From Modestobacter sp. VKM Ac-2982 (GTDB lineage: Bacteria > Actinomycetota > Actinomycetes > Mycobacteriales > Geodermatophilaceae), in assembly GCF_026967935.1 (NCBI RefSeq), contig NZ_JAPVBL010000005.1, positions 124,001 to 188,000 of the forward strand: DNA of 64,000 nt. Reading direction: 5' to 3'. Positions 25,731 through 33,570 of this stretch are shown here, in pieces. The stretch's first letter is position 1. Each line of letters starts with the position of its first letter. The notes beneath the pieces were generated by a model. That model had not been told where the DNA came from. It worked only from the letters and a program-made list of their open reading frames with translations, and did no database searches. A program made the position numbers and the translations under genes.

Positions 25731-26609
25731 GTGGCCACCGCTGAGCTCCCACCGACGTACACCCGCCAGGACGCCCGGTCCGCCGGCCTGACCAGAGCTC
25801 AACTCCGGGACGACGGCGTCCGGGTCAGCCGCGGGGCGTACGTCTCCCAGGCTCAGCCGCTGACCGTGCACGCGATGTGCCGGTCACTCCTCGCCGTCCT
25901 GCCCGACGGGGCGGCGTTCAGCCACGCCACCGCTGCCGGGCTCCTCGGCGCGCCCGTCCGCGAGACCCGCCCGCTGCACGTCGTGGTGCCGCCGGGCAGC
26001 CCGCGCCCCCGACGCCGGGGGCTGCAGGTGCACGTCCGGGACCTGGCTGCGGACGACCGGGTCGCGCATCGCGGACTGCTGATGACCAGCGGCGCCCAGG
26101 CCTGGCTCGACCTCGCCGCCGACACAGTCCCGGACGAGCTCGTGGCCATCGGGGACGCTCTCTTCCGGGCCGGGCACCTGAGCGCCGCCGGACTGGAGGC
26201 GCGTCTCGCCCGGGCAGAACGGGTGCGGGGGGTCGTGCTCGCCCGCCGCTGTGCTCCGCTGCTGACACCGCTGGCCGCCTCCCGCCCGGAGAGCCTGATC
26301 CGGTACTGGCTGCATGACAGCGACCTGCCGGCGCCCGAGGTGCAGGTACCGGTGTTCGACCGCCGGGGTGTCGCGGTGGTTCACGGCGACCTCGGTTACA
26401 GCCGCTGGAAGATCGCGGTCGAGTACGAGGGGCGCCAGCACGCGGAGTGGCGGCAGTTCGGCCGGGACGTGGACCGCTACTCGTTCATGGCCAGCCGTGG
26501 CTGGCTGGTGTTGCGGTTCGGCGCCGTCCACCTGGCGCGCCGGACGGCGGTGGTCGACCGGGTCGCCGACGCCCTGCTCAGCCGGGGTGCTCTGCTGCGC
26601 AGCTCGTGA
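25731..26609 (+). CDS. DUF559/Vsr-like nuclease-fold protein with AbiEi-type N-terminus
   Basis: Function unknown. The 292-residue protein starts with a winged-helix-like stretch (YTRQDARSAGLTRAQLRDDGV, then SRGAYVS) resembling AbiEi antitoxin N-termini. It ends with a PD-(D/E)xK-like DUF559 domain: KIAVEYEGRQHAEWRQFGRD near residue 228, then DRYSFMASRGWLVLRFGAVHL. The catalytic-type Glu and Gln/His positions are present in EYEGRQH, though the core Asp is less clear. No toxin partner is nearby. The gene stands alone between two matching palindromes, and its stop lies inside the second. GTG at 25731 lacks a clear ribosome site, so the start is uncertain. Lone genes of this type often vary between related actinobacterial strains. 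Confidence 0.75.
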   Translation: MATAELPPTYTRQDARSAGLTRAQLRDDGVRVSRGAYVSQAQPLTVHAMCRSLLAVLPDGAAFSHATAAGLLGAPVRETRPLHVVVPPGSPRPRRRGLQVHVRDLAADDRVAHRGLLMTSGAQAWLDLAADTVPDELVAIGDALFRAGHLSAAGLEARLARAERVRGVVLARRCAPLLTPLAASRPESLIRYWLHDSDLPAPEVQVPVFDRRGVAVVHGDLGYSRWKIAVEYEGRQHAEWRQFGRDVDRYSFMASRGWLVLRFGAVHLARRTAVVDRVADALLSRGALLRSS

Positions 26610-26673
26610 GTGAGCAGTTGTGGTCGCCGACACGGCGGGACACACCGGAACGGGCGACCACAACTGCTCACTC
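26608..26673. repeat. Palindromic element, copy B
   Basis: Perfect 21-bp inverted arms (26608-26628 and 26653-26673), with core GAGCAGTTGTGGTCGCC, surround 24 bp. It matches copy A closely in both arms and in the central GACACGGCGGGACAC. It contains the last two bases of the DUF559 stop codon and ends 21 bp before the aspS stop, so it could also end both transcripts. Confidence 0.87.
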
Positions 26674-26694
26674 GGCGAACACCGTCGAGGGGCG

Positions 26695-28476
26695 TCAGGC
26701 CTTCTTCGAGGGGTCGGTCGGGCCGGGGGCGCCGGGCTCGCCGGGGGCCGGCTCGGCGTCGGGGTCGACGTCGATCCCGGCCTCGGTGCGCTGGGCTGCG
26801 GTGATCGGCGTGGGGGCGCCGGTCAGCGGGTCGAAGCCGGCCCCGGTCTTGGGGAAGGCGATGACCTCGCGGATGGAGTCGACGCCGGCGAGCAGCGCCA
26901 CGGTGCGGTCCCAGCCGATGGCCGCACCGGCGTGCGGCGGGGGCCCGTAGTCGAAGGCCTCCAGGAACCAGCCGAACTGAGCCCGGGCCTCCTCCTGGGT
27001 CATGCCCAGGGTCTGGAACACCCGCTCCTGCAGCGCGGCGTCGGCGATGCGGACCGAACCGCTCATCAGCTCGTTGCCGTTGCAGACCAGGTCGTAGGCG
27101 TCGGACAGCGCCGCGCCCTTCTCCTCGGCGAACCGCTCCCGCCACTCCGGGGTGGGCGAGGTGAACGGGTGGTGCATGAAGGTCCAGTCGCCGTCCTCGG
27201 TCTCCTCGAACATCGGGAAGTCGACGACGAACAGGAACGACCACGAACCCGGCTCGATGAGCTCCAGCCGCTTGGCGATCTCGTTGCGCGCGGCCCCGAG
27301 CAGCTCCTGGGCCCCACGACGCGGGCCGGCGGCGAAGAAGACGCAGTCCCCCGGCTTCGCACCGACGGCCTCGACCAAGCCGGCCCGCTCGGACTCGGAG
27401 ATGTTCTTCGACACCGGGCCGCCGAGCGTGCCGTCCTCGGCGATCGTCACGTAGGCCAGGCCCTTGTGGCCGCGCGAGCGGGCCCAGTCCTGCCAGGCGT
27501 CGAACGCCCGCCGTGGCTGCGAACCGCCACCGGGCATCACGATCGCCCCGACGTAGGGCGCCTGGAAGACCCGGAACGGGGTCTCGGCGAAGTAGCTGGT
27601 CAGCTCGGTCAGCTCGATGCCGAAGCGCAGGTCGGGCTTGTCGGAGCCGAACCGGTCCATCGCCTCGCGGTAGGTCATCCGCGGGATCTCCGGCACGGTG
27701 TAGGAGGCCAGCTCCTGCCACAGCGCCCGGATGACGTCCTCGGCGATCGCGAGCACGTCGTCGCGGTCGACGAAGCTCATCTCGAAGTCCAGCTGGGTGA
27801 ACTCGGGCTGCCGGTCGGCGCGGAAGTCCTCGTCCCGGAAGCACCGGGCGATCTGGTAGTACCGCTCCAGGCCGCCGATCATCAGCAGCTGCTTGAACAG
27901 CTGCGGCGACTGCGGCAGGGCGTACCAGTGCCCCGGCTGCAGCCGCACCGGGACGACGAAGTCCCGGGCGCCCTCGGGGGTGGAGCGGGTCAGCGACGGC
28001 GTCTCCACCTCGACGAACCCGTGGCCGGCCATCACCCCCCGGGCGATCCGGTTGACCTCGCTGCGCAGCCGCAGCACCGACGCCGGCCCCTGGCGGCGCA
28101 GGTCCAGGTAGCGGTGGGCGTAGCGGACGTCGTCGCCGGCGGCCTGCGCCGTCTCGATCGGGAACGGCAGCGGCGCGGACGCCGAGAGCACCTGCAGCGT
28201 GCTGGCGACGACCTCGATCTCACCCGTCGGCAGGTCGGGGTTCTCGTTGCCGGCCGGACGCCGCTGGACGTCGCCGGTCACGAGCACGCAGTACTCGTTG
28301 CGCAGCGCGTGCGCCTCCTCCTCACGGACGACGACCTGGGCGTAGCCCGAGGCGTCGCGCAGGTCGAGGAAGACGACCCCGCCGTGGTCGCGCCGGCGGG
28401 CGACCCAGCCGGCGAGGGTGACCGTGGAACCGGCGTCGGTCGCGCGCAGCGTGCCGGCGTCGTGGGTGCGGAGCAA
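26695..28476 (-). CDS. aspS: Aspartyl-tRNA synthetase
   Basis: Charges tRNA-Asp; in actinobacteria it is usually non-discriminating and also makes Asp-tRNA-Asn for GatCAB (known for the group, not shown here). The 593-residue protein has an N-terminal OB anticodon-binding domain ([20 protein letters not shown]). Class II motif 2 is [20 protein letters not shown], and motif 3 is [15 protein letters not shown]; the bacterial GAD insertion lies between them. The start is TTG at 28476, supported by the canonical [11 protein letters not shown]-terminus and an AAAGG about 8 nt upstream. It ends in a basic PSKKA tail. Confidence 0.97.
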   Translation of the reverse strand: MLRTHDAGTLRATDAGSTVTLAGWVARRRDHGGVVFLDLRDASGYAQVVVREEEAHALRNEYCVLVTGDVQRRPAGNENPDLPTGEIEVVASTLQVLSASAPLPFPIETAQAAGDDVRYAHRYLDLRRQGPASVLRLRSEVNRIARGVMAGHGFVEVETPSLTRSTPEGARDFVVPVRLQPGHWYALPQSPQLFKQLLMIGGLERYYQIARCFRDEDFRADRQPEFTQLDFEMSFVDRDDVLAIAEDVIRALWQELASYTVPEIPRMTYREAMDRFGSDKPDLRFGIELTELTSYFAETPFRVFQAPYVGAIVMPGGGSQPRRAFDAWQDWARSRGHKGLAYVTIAEDGTLGGPVSKNISESERAGLVEAVGAKPGDCVFFAAGPRRGAQELLGAARNEIAKRLELIEPGSWSFLFVVDFPMFEETEDGDWTFMHHPFTSPTPEWRERFAEEKGAALSDAYDLVCNGNELMSGSVRIADAALQERVFQTLGMTQEEARAQFGWFLEAFDYGPPPHAGAAIGWDRTVALLAGVDSIREVIAFPKTGAGFDPLTGAPTPITAAQRTEAGIDVDPDAEPAPGEPGAPGPTDPSKKA

Positions 28477-28490
28477 GGGAGTGCCTTTCT

Positions 28491-28546
28491 CAGGAGGTGC
28501 GCTGTCTCAGGAGGTGCGTGCCAGGAGGTGCGTGTCAGGAGGTGCG
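28491..28546. repeat. Four direct copies of CAGGAGGTGCG upstream of aspS
   Basis: The 11-bp word occurs at 28491, 28508, 28522 and 28536. In the aspS transcript it reads CGCACCUCCUG, containing CACCUCCU, the anti-Shine-Dalgarno sequence at the 16S rRNA 3' end. The copies fill the whole gap between the stop of the upstream reductase and the aspS leader. Confidence 0.9.
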
Positions 28547-28548
28547 GG

Positions 28549-29562
28549 TCACCAGCGGTCGTGCACGTGGGCGCGGATGCGCTCGTCGTACACCCGCTCG
28601 AGGTCGGCGAGCTGGCCGGCGCTGAGCGACGGCATCGAGGCGGCGGCGACGTTGCCCAGTGCCTGCTGCACGTTGCGCGCGCCCGGGATGACGGTGGTGA
28701 CGCCCGGCTGGTCGATGACCCAGCGCAGCGCGAAGGCCGCGGTGGTGACGTCCGGGCCGGCGATCTCGGCGACCTCGCGGGCGGCGGCGACACCGACCTC
28801 GAAGGGCACCCCGGCGAAGGTCTCGCCGACGTCGAAGGCCTCACCGTTGCGGTTGAAGTTCCGGTGGTCGTCGGCGGCGAAGGTGGTGTCGGTGGAGTAC
28901 TTGCCCGACAGCAGCCCGCTGGCCAGCGGCACCCGGGCCAGGATGCCGACCTCGGCGCGCTGGGCGGCGGGCAGCAGCTGCTCCAGCGGCTTGCGGCGGA
29001 AGACGTTGAGGATCACCTGGATCGACTGCACGCCCGGGTGCTGGAGGGCGGTCAGGCCCTCGGCGACGGTCTCGACCGAGACGCCGTAGGCCGCGATCGC
29101 CTGCTCCTCGACCAGCGCGTCCAGGGTCTCGTAGACCCGCTCGTCGGAGTAGACGGCCGGCGGCGGGCAGTGCAGCTGCACCAGGTCCAGGGTGTCGACG
29201 CCGAGGTTGCGGCGGCTCCGGTCGATCCAGGCGCGCAGGTTCTCCGGGGTGTAGGTCTCCGCGGCGAACGGGTCGGCGCGGCGGCCGGCCTTGGTGGCCA
29301 CGAAGGGGCGCTCGCCCCGGGCGGCCAGCGCCTTGCGGATGCGCTCCTCGGACCGGCCGTCGCCGTAGACGTCGGCGGTGTCCAGCAGCGTGACGCCGGC
29401 GTCCAGCGCGGCGTCGAGGACGGCGGCGGCGTCGTCCTCGGAGACGTTCCCCCAGTCACCGCCCAGCTGCCAGGTGCCCAGGCCGACGACGGAGACGTCG
29501 GCGCCGGTGCGGCCCAGGGGCCGGGTCTCGAGCGGGGTGCTGGCGGTGGGTGTCGCGGTCAT
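28549..29562 (-). CDS. Aldo/keto reductase, Tas/oxidoreductase-like
   Basis: Oxidoreductase of unknown substrate; 337 residues. The tetrad residues are visible: Asp and Tyr in [11 protein letters not shown], Lys in VATKAGRR and His in VQLHCPPPA. The cofactor-binding region [13 protein letters not shown] lies near residue 290. It differs from the reductase at 24666 by an insert near residues 205-240 and so belongs to another AKR subfamily. ATG at 29562 overlaps the hisS stop by 4 bp, placing it in a hisS-reductase-aspS transcript. Confidence 0.88.
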   Translation of the reverse strand: MTATPTASTPLETRPLGRTGADVSVVGLGTWQLGGDWGNVSEDDAAAVLDAALDAGVTLLDTADVYGDGRSEERIRKALAARGERPFVATKAGRRADPFAAETYTPENLRAWIDRSRRNLGVDTLDLVQLHCPPPAVYSDERVYETLDALVEEQAIAAYGVSVETVAEGLTALQHPGVQSIQVILNVFRRKPLEQLLPAAQRAEVGILARVPLASGLLSGKYSTDTTFAADDHRNFNRNGEAFDVGETFAGVPFEVGVAAAREVAEIAGPDVTTAAFALRWVIDQPGVTTVIPGARNVQQALGNVAAASMPSLSAGQLADLERVYDERIRAHVHDRW

Positions 29563-30824
29563 GCGCCCACCGTCGCACGCACCCGGTCGAACAGCTCGGT
29601 CAGGGGGACGGCGACCTGCTCGTGCGACCGCAGGTCGCGCAGCTGGGCCACCCCCTCGGCCAGGTCGCGGTCACCGAGCACCACCGCGTGCGAGGCACCG
29701 GACCGGTCGGCGGCCTTCATCGCGCCCTTGAGCCCGCGGTCGCCGTAGACGGTGTCGGCGGAGACCCCGGCCTCCCGCAGCTGCCCGACGAGCTTCACCG
29801 CGAGCCGCTTGGCCTCCGCACCCAGCGGGACGACGAACGCCTGCACGCCGGACGACGTGGCGACGTCCAGCCCCTCGGCCTGCACCGCCAGCAGCGTGCG
29901 GTCGACACCGACGGCGTAGCCGATGCCGGAGAGGTCCGGCCCGCCGAGGGACGCGGACAGCCCGTCGTAGCGGCCCCCGCCACCGATCGCCGACTGCGAG
30001 CCGAGCCCGGAGTGCACGAACTCGAACGTCGTCTTCGTGTAGTAGTCCAGCCCGCGGACCAGCCGGGGCGCCTCGGTCCAGCTGACCCCGAGGTCGGTGA
30101 GGTGCTCACGGACGGCGTCGTAGTGCGCCTTGGTGGAGTCGGAGAGGTGGTCGACCATCAGCGGGGCGTCGTCCAGCTGGGCCTGCACCTCGGGGCGCTT
30201 GTCGTCGAGGACCCGCAGCGGGTTGATCTCCGCCCGGCGCCGGGTGTCCTCGTCCAGATCGAGCTTGGCCAGGAAGTCGACCAGCAGCTCGCGGTACTGC
30301 GGGCGGCAGGTGGCGTCGCCGAGCGAGGTCAGCAGCAGCTCGAAGTCGCGCAGGCCCAGGTCCCGGAAACCCTGCACGCCCAGCGCCACGATCTCCGCGT
30401 CCAGCGCCGGGTCGTCGACGCCGAGGGCCTCGCAGTCGACCTGGGTGAAGTGCCGGTAGCGGCCGGCCTGCGGGCGCTCGTAGCGGAACGCCGACCCGAC
30501 CGCCCACAGCTTCACCGGCAGGGCTCCGGAGTAGAGCCGGTGCTCGATGAACGACCGCATCAGCCCGGCGGTGAGCTCGGGGCGCAGCGTCAGCGACCGG
30601 CCACCCCGGTCGGTGAACGTGTACATCTCCTTGGAGACGACGTCGGTGGACTCCCCCACCCCCCGGGAGAAGACGGCGGTGTCCTCGAACGTCGGCGTCT
30701 CGATGTAGCCGTAGCCCGCGCGGCGCAGCGGCGCGGTCAGGGTGTCCCGGACGGCGAGGAACTGCGCCGAGTCGGGGGGCAGCGTGTCGAACGTCCCCTT
30801 CGGAGCCCGCATCGGCTCACTCAC
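29559..30824 (-). CDS. hisS: Histidyl-tRNA synthetase
   Basis: Charges tRNA-His. About 421 residues. Class II motif 1 lies in [15 protein letters not shown], motif 2 in [19 protein letters not shown], the histidine-A motif in [15 protein letters not shown] and motif 3 in [10 protein letters not shown] through [10 protein letters not shown]. The C-terminal domain is a standard anticodon-binding fold. Two starts are possible: GTG at 30824 ([10 protein letters not shown]) or ATG at 30812 (MRAPKGTFD). Neither has a strong ribosome site. I show the longer one. Confidence 0.95.
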   Translation of the reverse strand: MSEPMRAPKGTFDTLPPDSAQFLAVRDTLTAPLRRAGYGYIETPTFEDTAVFSRGVGESTDVVSKEMYTFTDRGGRSLTLRPELTAGLMRSFIEHRLYSGALPVKLWAVGSAFRYERPQAGRYRHFTQVDCEALGVDDPALDAEIVALGVQGFRDLGLRDFELLLTSLGDATCRPQYRELLVDFLAKLDLDEDTRRRAEINPLRVLDDKRPEVQAQLDDAPLMVDHLSDSTKAHYDAVREHLTDLGVSWTEAPRLVRGLDYYTKTTFEFVHSGLGSQSAIGGGGRYDGLSASLGGPDLSGIGYAVGVDRTLLAVQAEGLDVATSSGVQAFVVPLGAEAKRLAVKLVGQLREAGVSADTVYGDRGLKGAMKAADRSGASHAVVLGDRDLAEGVAQLRDLRSHEQVAVPLTELFDRVRATVGA

Positions 30825-30894
30825 AGTGTCATCACTCGCTGCGCTCCTGGGTTCGTTCCGCTCCTCGCTCGCTGGCGCTCGCTGCGATGCTCGC
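30825..30894. repeat. Low-complexity CGCTCGCTGCG-rich spacer
   Basis: The 70-bp gap between the MBL-hydrolase stop and hisS is built from imperfect copies of words such as GCTCGCTGCG, CTCGCTCGCTGGCGCTCGC and TTCGTTCCGCTCC. On the minus strand it reads as repeated GAGCG/CAGCGAGCG. Such spacers are common in high-GC actinobacteria; I see no ORF or obvious regulator site. Confidence 0.6.
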
Positions 30895-31578
30895 TCACAA
30901 GGAACGTCCCTTCGGTGCACTCGCGGCTTCGGCGAGGTACGGGTTGGTGGCGCGCTCGCGCCCGATCGTGGTGGCCGGCCCGTGCCCGGGGAGGACGACG
31001 GTCTCGTCGTCCAGCGGCAGGACGACGTCGCGCAGCGAGCCGAGCATGTCGTCCCAGGAGCCGCCGGGGAGGTCGACCCGGCCGACGGAACCGGCGAAGA
31101 GCACGTCACCGGCGAGCAGGCCGGGGGCCTCCCCCAGGTCCAGCGAGAAGACCACCGAGCCCCGGGTGTGGCCCGGCGCGTGCCGCACGGTCAGGTCCAC
31201 GCCGGCCAGTGAGATCGTCGCCCCGTCGGCCAACGGCAGGACGTCGGCGGGGTCCGGGAGCTGCACGCCGGTGATCAGCGGGGCGAGCTGAGGACCGTGC
31301 CAGCGCGCCGGGTCCGACAGCATGCCGCTGTCCTCGGGGTGCAGGTAGGCGGGGATGTCATAGCCCGAGCAGACCGGCAGCACGGAGAAGGTGTGGTCGA
31401 GGTGGCCGTGGGTCAGCACGACCGCGACCGGCTTGAGCCCGTCGTCGGCGAGCATCCGGGCCAGCGGCTCGACCGCGTCCATCCCCGGGTCGACGACGAC
31501 GCACTCCTGCCCGGGCCCCGGGGCGACGGCGTAGCAGTTGGTGCCGAACGCGCCGGCGGGGAAGGAGCGGATGAGCAC
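30895..31578 (-). CDS. Metallo-beta-lactamase-fold hydrolase (glyoxalase II-like)
   Basis: Likely thioester or related hydrolase. The 227-residue protein has the metal-binding [12 protein letters not shown] motif near residue 55, later ligands in [13 protein letters not shown] and [13 protein letters not shown], and a terminal [13 protein letters not shown]. It lacks the extra C-terminal helical domain of classical GloB, so glyoxalase activity is not assured. GTG start at 31578. The gene order MBL hydrolase-hisS with a divergent cyclophilin and rel matches mycobacteria. Confidence 0.88.
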   Translation of the reverse strand: MLIRSFPAGAFGTNCYAVAPGPGQECVVVDPGMDAVEPLARMLADDGLKPVAVVLTHGHLDHTFSVLPVCSGYDIPAYLHPEDSGMLSDPARWHGPQLAPLITGVQLPDPADVLPLADGATISLAGVDLTVRHAPGHTRGSVVFSLDLGEAPGLLAGDVLFAGSVGRVDLPGGSWDDMLGSLRDVVLPLDDETVVLPGHGPATTIGRERATNPYLAEAASAPKGRSL

Positions 31579-31739
31579 CCGTGCAGGCTACGCGGGCGAG
31601 ATCCGCCCAGCTGGCGCTGCCAGGGTCCGGACAGGCAGCCCACCTACACTCCGCACTCGACACACACCGCGGTGTGGGCACGCGGCCCGGGGCCGCGACC
31701 ACCGGCGGCAGAGCGCAGAGCCCGAGGAGCCCGAGAAGA

Positions 31740-32543
31740 GTGCCGACCAACAAGCAGCGTCGTCAGGCCGCGCAGCGACGGCTGCAGCGGCAGCTCGAGC
31801 GCCGCGAGGAGCTCGCCCAGAAGCGCCGGCGGAACACGCTGATCGGGGTGGCCGTCCTGGCCGTCCTCGCCGTTGCCGGGGCGGTCTTCGTCGTCATCGG
31901 CCTGGGCGACGACGAGCCCGCGGACGCCACGGCCACCCCCGAGGCCACCACTGCGGCCCCGGTCGTCGACGGCAGCGACGGGACCTGCGACTTCGTCCCG
32001 GACACCTCGGGCAGCGAGACCCTCACCGACGTCGGCATCCCGCCGGCCGAGGTGCCGACGACCGGCACCACGGACCTGACGCTGGCCACCTCCGCCGGTG
32101 ACATCGGGCTGACCCTGGACCAGGCGAACGCCCCCTGCGCCTCGGCGAGCATGGTCTACCTGGCGGAGCAGGGCTTCTTCGAGGGCACGCCCTGCCACCG
32201 GCTGACCAGCGGCGGCCTGAGCGTGCTGCAGTGCGGTGACCCGAGCGGCACCGGCACCGGCGGCCCCACCTACGACTTCCCGACCCAGGTGACCGGTTCG
32301 GAGACCTACCCCCGCGGCACGCTGGCGATGGCCAACGCCGGGCAGGGCACCGACGCCAGCCAGTTCTTCCTGGTCTACGCCGACAGCCAGCTGCAGCCCG
32401 ACTACACCGTCGTCGGCACCATCGACGAGGCCGGGCTCGCGACGCTGGACGCGATCGCGGCCGCCGGCATCGAGGGTGGCGCCACCGACGGCGCGCCGGC
32501 CACGCCGGTGACGATCGAGTCGACGACCGTCGCCGCACCCTGA
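31740..32543 (+). CDS. Membrane-anchored cyclophilin-type peptidyl-prolyl isomerase
   Basis: Predicted PPIase of the envelope. The 267-residue protein starts with a highly basic coil (NKQRRQAAQRRLQRQLERRE), followed by one membrane helix (TLIGVAVLAVLAVAGAVFVV, about residues 35-55). A Thr/Pro linker and an outside cyclophilin domain follow (LTLATSAGDIGLTL, then FFEGTPCHRLT, LQCGDPSGTGTGG and GTLAMANAGQGTDASQFFLVY). The usual FHR...QGGD signature is altered to CHR...QCGD, but Arg and Gln are kept. GTG at 31740 is supported by GAGAAGA just upstream. The product resembles mycobacterial PpiB. Confidence 0.88.
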   Translation: MPTNKQRRQAAQRRLQRQLERREELAQKRRRNTLIGVAVLAVLAVAGAVFVVIGLGDDEPADATATPEATTAAPVVDGSDGTCDFVPDTSGSETLTDVGIPPAEVPTTGTTDLTLATSAGDIGLTLDQANAPCASASMVYLAEQGFFEGTPCHRLTSGGLSVLQCGDPSGTGTGGPTYDFPTQVTGSETYPRGTLAMANAGQGTDASQFFLVYADSQLQPDYTVVGTIDEAGLATLDAIAAAGIEGGATDGAPATPVTIESTTVAAP

Positions 32544-32545
32544 GC

Positions 32546-32573
32546 GTGCGGGTGGCGGCGCCGCCACCCGCAC
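32546..32573 (+). terminator. 28-bp perfect palindrome after the cyclophilin gene
   Basis: The 14-bp word GTGCGGGTGGCGGC is followed directly by its reverse complement, with no spacer. It starts 3 bp after the stop codon. It may fold as a terminator with a small opened loop, or bind a dimeric protein; the 3' position favours a terminator. Confidence 0.65.
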
Positions 32574-32584
32574 ACTGAGGTGTG

Positions 32585-33229
32585 ATGGACGCCGACCCGT
32601 ACGCCGGCTTCCCGCCGGGCTTCTTCGACCGCAGCGACGACGGGCCGGACGCCGGGTTCTACGACCGGCCCCGGCTCGTGACGCACATCGACGAGGGTGC
32701 GATCTCCGCCGTCGGTGAGCTGTACGCCGAGCTGGGCATCGACGGCGCCGCACCCCGGCCGACGCGGGTGCTGGACCTGATGTCCTCGTGGGTGTCGCAC
32801 TTCCGCACGCCCCCCGCCGAGCTCGTGGTGCTCGGCATGAACGACGAGGAGCTGGCCGCCAACCCGGCGGCCACCCAGCGGCTGGTGCACGACCTGAACA
32901 CCGATCCGCACGTCCCGCTGCCCGACGGGGACGTCGACGCGGCTGTCTGCTGCGTGTCGATCGACTACCTCACCCGGCCCGTCGAGGTGCTCGCCGACGT
33001 GGGCCGGGTGCTGCGCCCCGGCGGCCGCCTGGCGGTCACCTTCTCCAACCGCTGCTTCCCCACCAAGGCCGTCCGCGGCTGGCTGGCCACCGACGACCGG
33101 CAGCACGGGGCCGTCGTCGCGGAGCTGGTCCGGCGCAGCGGGCGGTTCACCGAGCCGACGGTCACCCTGCGCACCCCGCCGGGCACCGGCGACCCGCTGT
33201 ACGCCGTCGTCGCCACCCGGCTCCCCTGA
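32585..33229 (+). CDS. Class I SAM-dependent methyltransferase (type 11-like)
   Basis: Methyltransferase of unknown substrate, 214 residues. The Rossmann core shows VLDLMSSWVSHF, which replaces the normal E/DxGxGxG motif I with an LMSSW version. An acidic LPDGDVDAAVCCVSIDYL segment (motif IV) and VLRPGGRLAVTFSN (motif VI) follow. ATG at 32585 has GAGG 4 nt upstream; a GTG one codon earlier is also possible. The altered glycine loop means SAM binding should be tested rather than assumed. Confidence 0.75.
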   Translation: MDADPYAGFPPGFFDRSDDGPDAGFYDRPRLVTHIDEGAISAVGELYAELGIDGAAPRPTRVLDLMSSWVSHFRTPPAELVVLGMNDEELAANPAATQRLVHDLNTDPHVPLPDGDVDAAVCCVSIDYLTRPVEVLADVGRVLRPGGRLAVTFSNRCFPTKAVRGWLATDDRQHGAVVAELVRRSGRFTEPTVTLRTPPGTGDPLYAVVATRLP

Positions 33230-33288
33230 GAGGGCCCGCCGCAGCCGCCCCTCCACGGGCTCCCGGGGCCTTCGCTGCCCACGCGCGG

Positions 33289-33570
33289 TCAGCGCAGCGG
33301 CGTCAGCCGCACCAGGCCACGGTCGCCCGGCGTGCGGTCGACGACCACGAAGACCTCGAACCAGTCGGCGCCGCGCTCTGTCGCCTCGTCCGCGGCCCAG
33401 GCGAGGACAGCCGCCCCGTCCACGTCCGGGCCCGAGAGCTCCTGCTCGTCAGCGCCCCGGCCGATGCTGCCGGTCACGGGGTCGGCCGACTCGGTCCAGA
33501 AGTGCACCCGGTACCGCGGCTCGTCGATCTCCCAGCGCACGTCCCGCGGATCGACCGATCCAACGTCCAT
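33289..33570 (-). CDS. Small conserved-looking hypothetical protein
   Basis: 93 residues, start ATG at 33570 sharing one base with the rel stop (TGATG). The sequence is mixed alpha/beta with a WEIDEPRYRVHFW start, an ADEATERGADWFEVFVVVDR centre and a basic end. It has no signal peptide or membrane helix. I do not recognise a family. Coupling to rel suggests real translation. The 59-bp gap to the convergent methyltransferase shows no clear terminator. Confidence 0.6.
   Translation of the reverse strand: MDVGSVDPRDVRWEIDEPRYRVHFWTESADPVTGSIGRGADEQELSGPDVDGAAVLAWAADEATERGADWFEVFVVVDRTPGDRGLVRLTPLR

Noticed and set aside
25577-26673. The DUF559 gene as an insertion sequence
   Set aside because: No transposase, no visible target-site duplication, and the flanking repeats are palindromes in direct orientation rather than terminal inverted repeats.
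28491-28546. The four short direct repeats as a CRISPR remnant
   Set aside because: Repeats are 11 bp with 3-6 bp gaps; far too short for a CRISPR array, and no cas gene is present.
28477-28548. A T-box riboswitch controlling aspS
   Set aside because: The gap is too short and filled with the 11-bp repeats; I saw no T-box sequence or terminator/antiterminator pair.
26620-29748. A 1042-codon plus-strand frame opposite aspS and the reductase
   Set aside because: Antisense to two well-supported genes, with only low-complexity translation.
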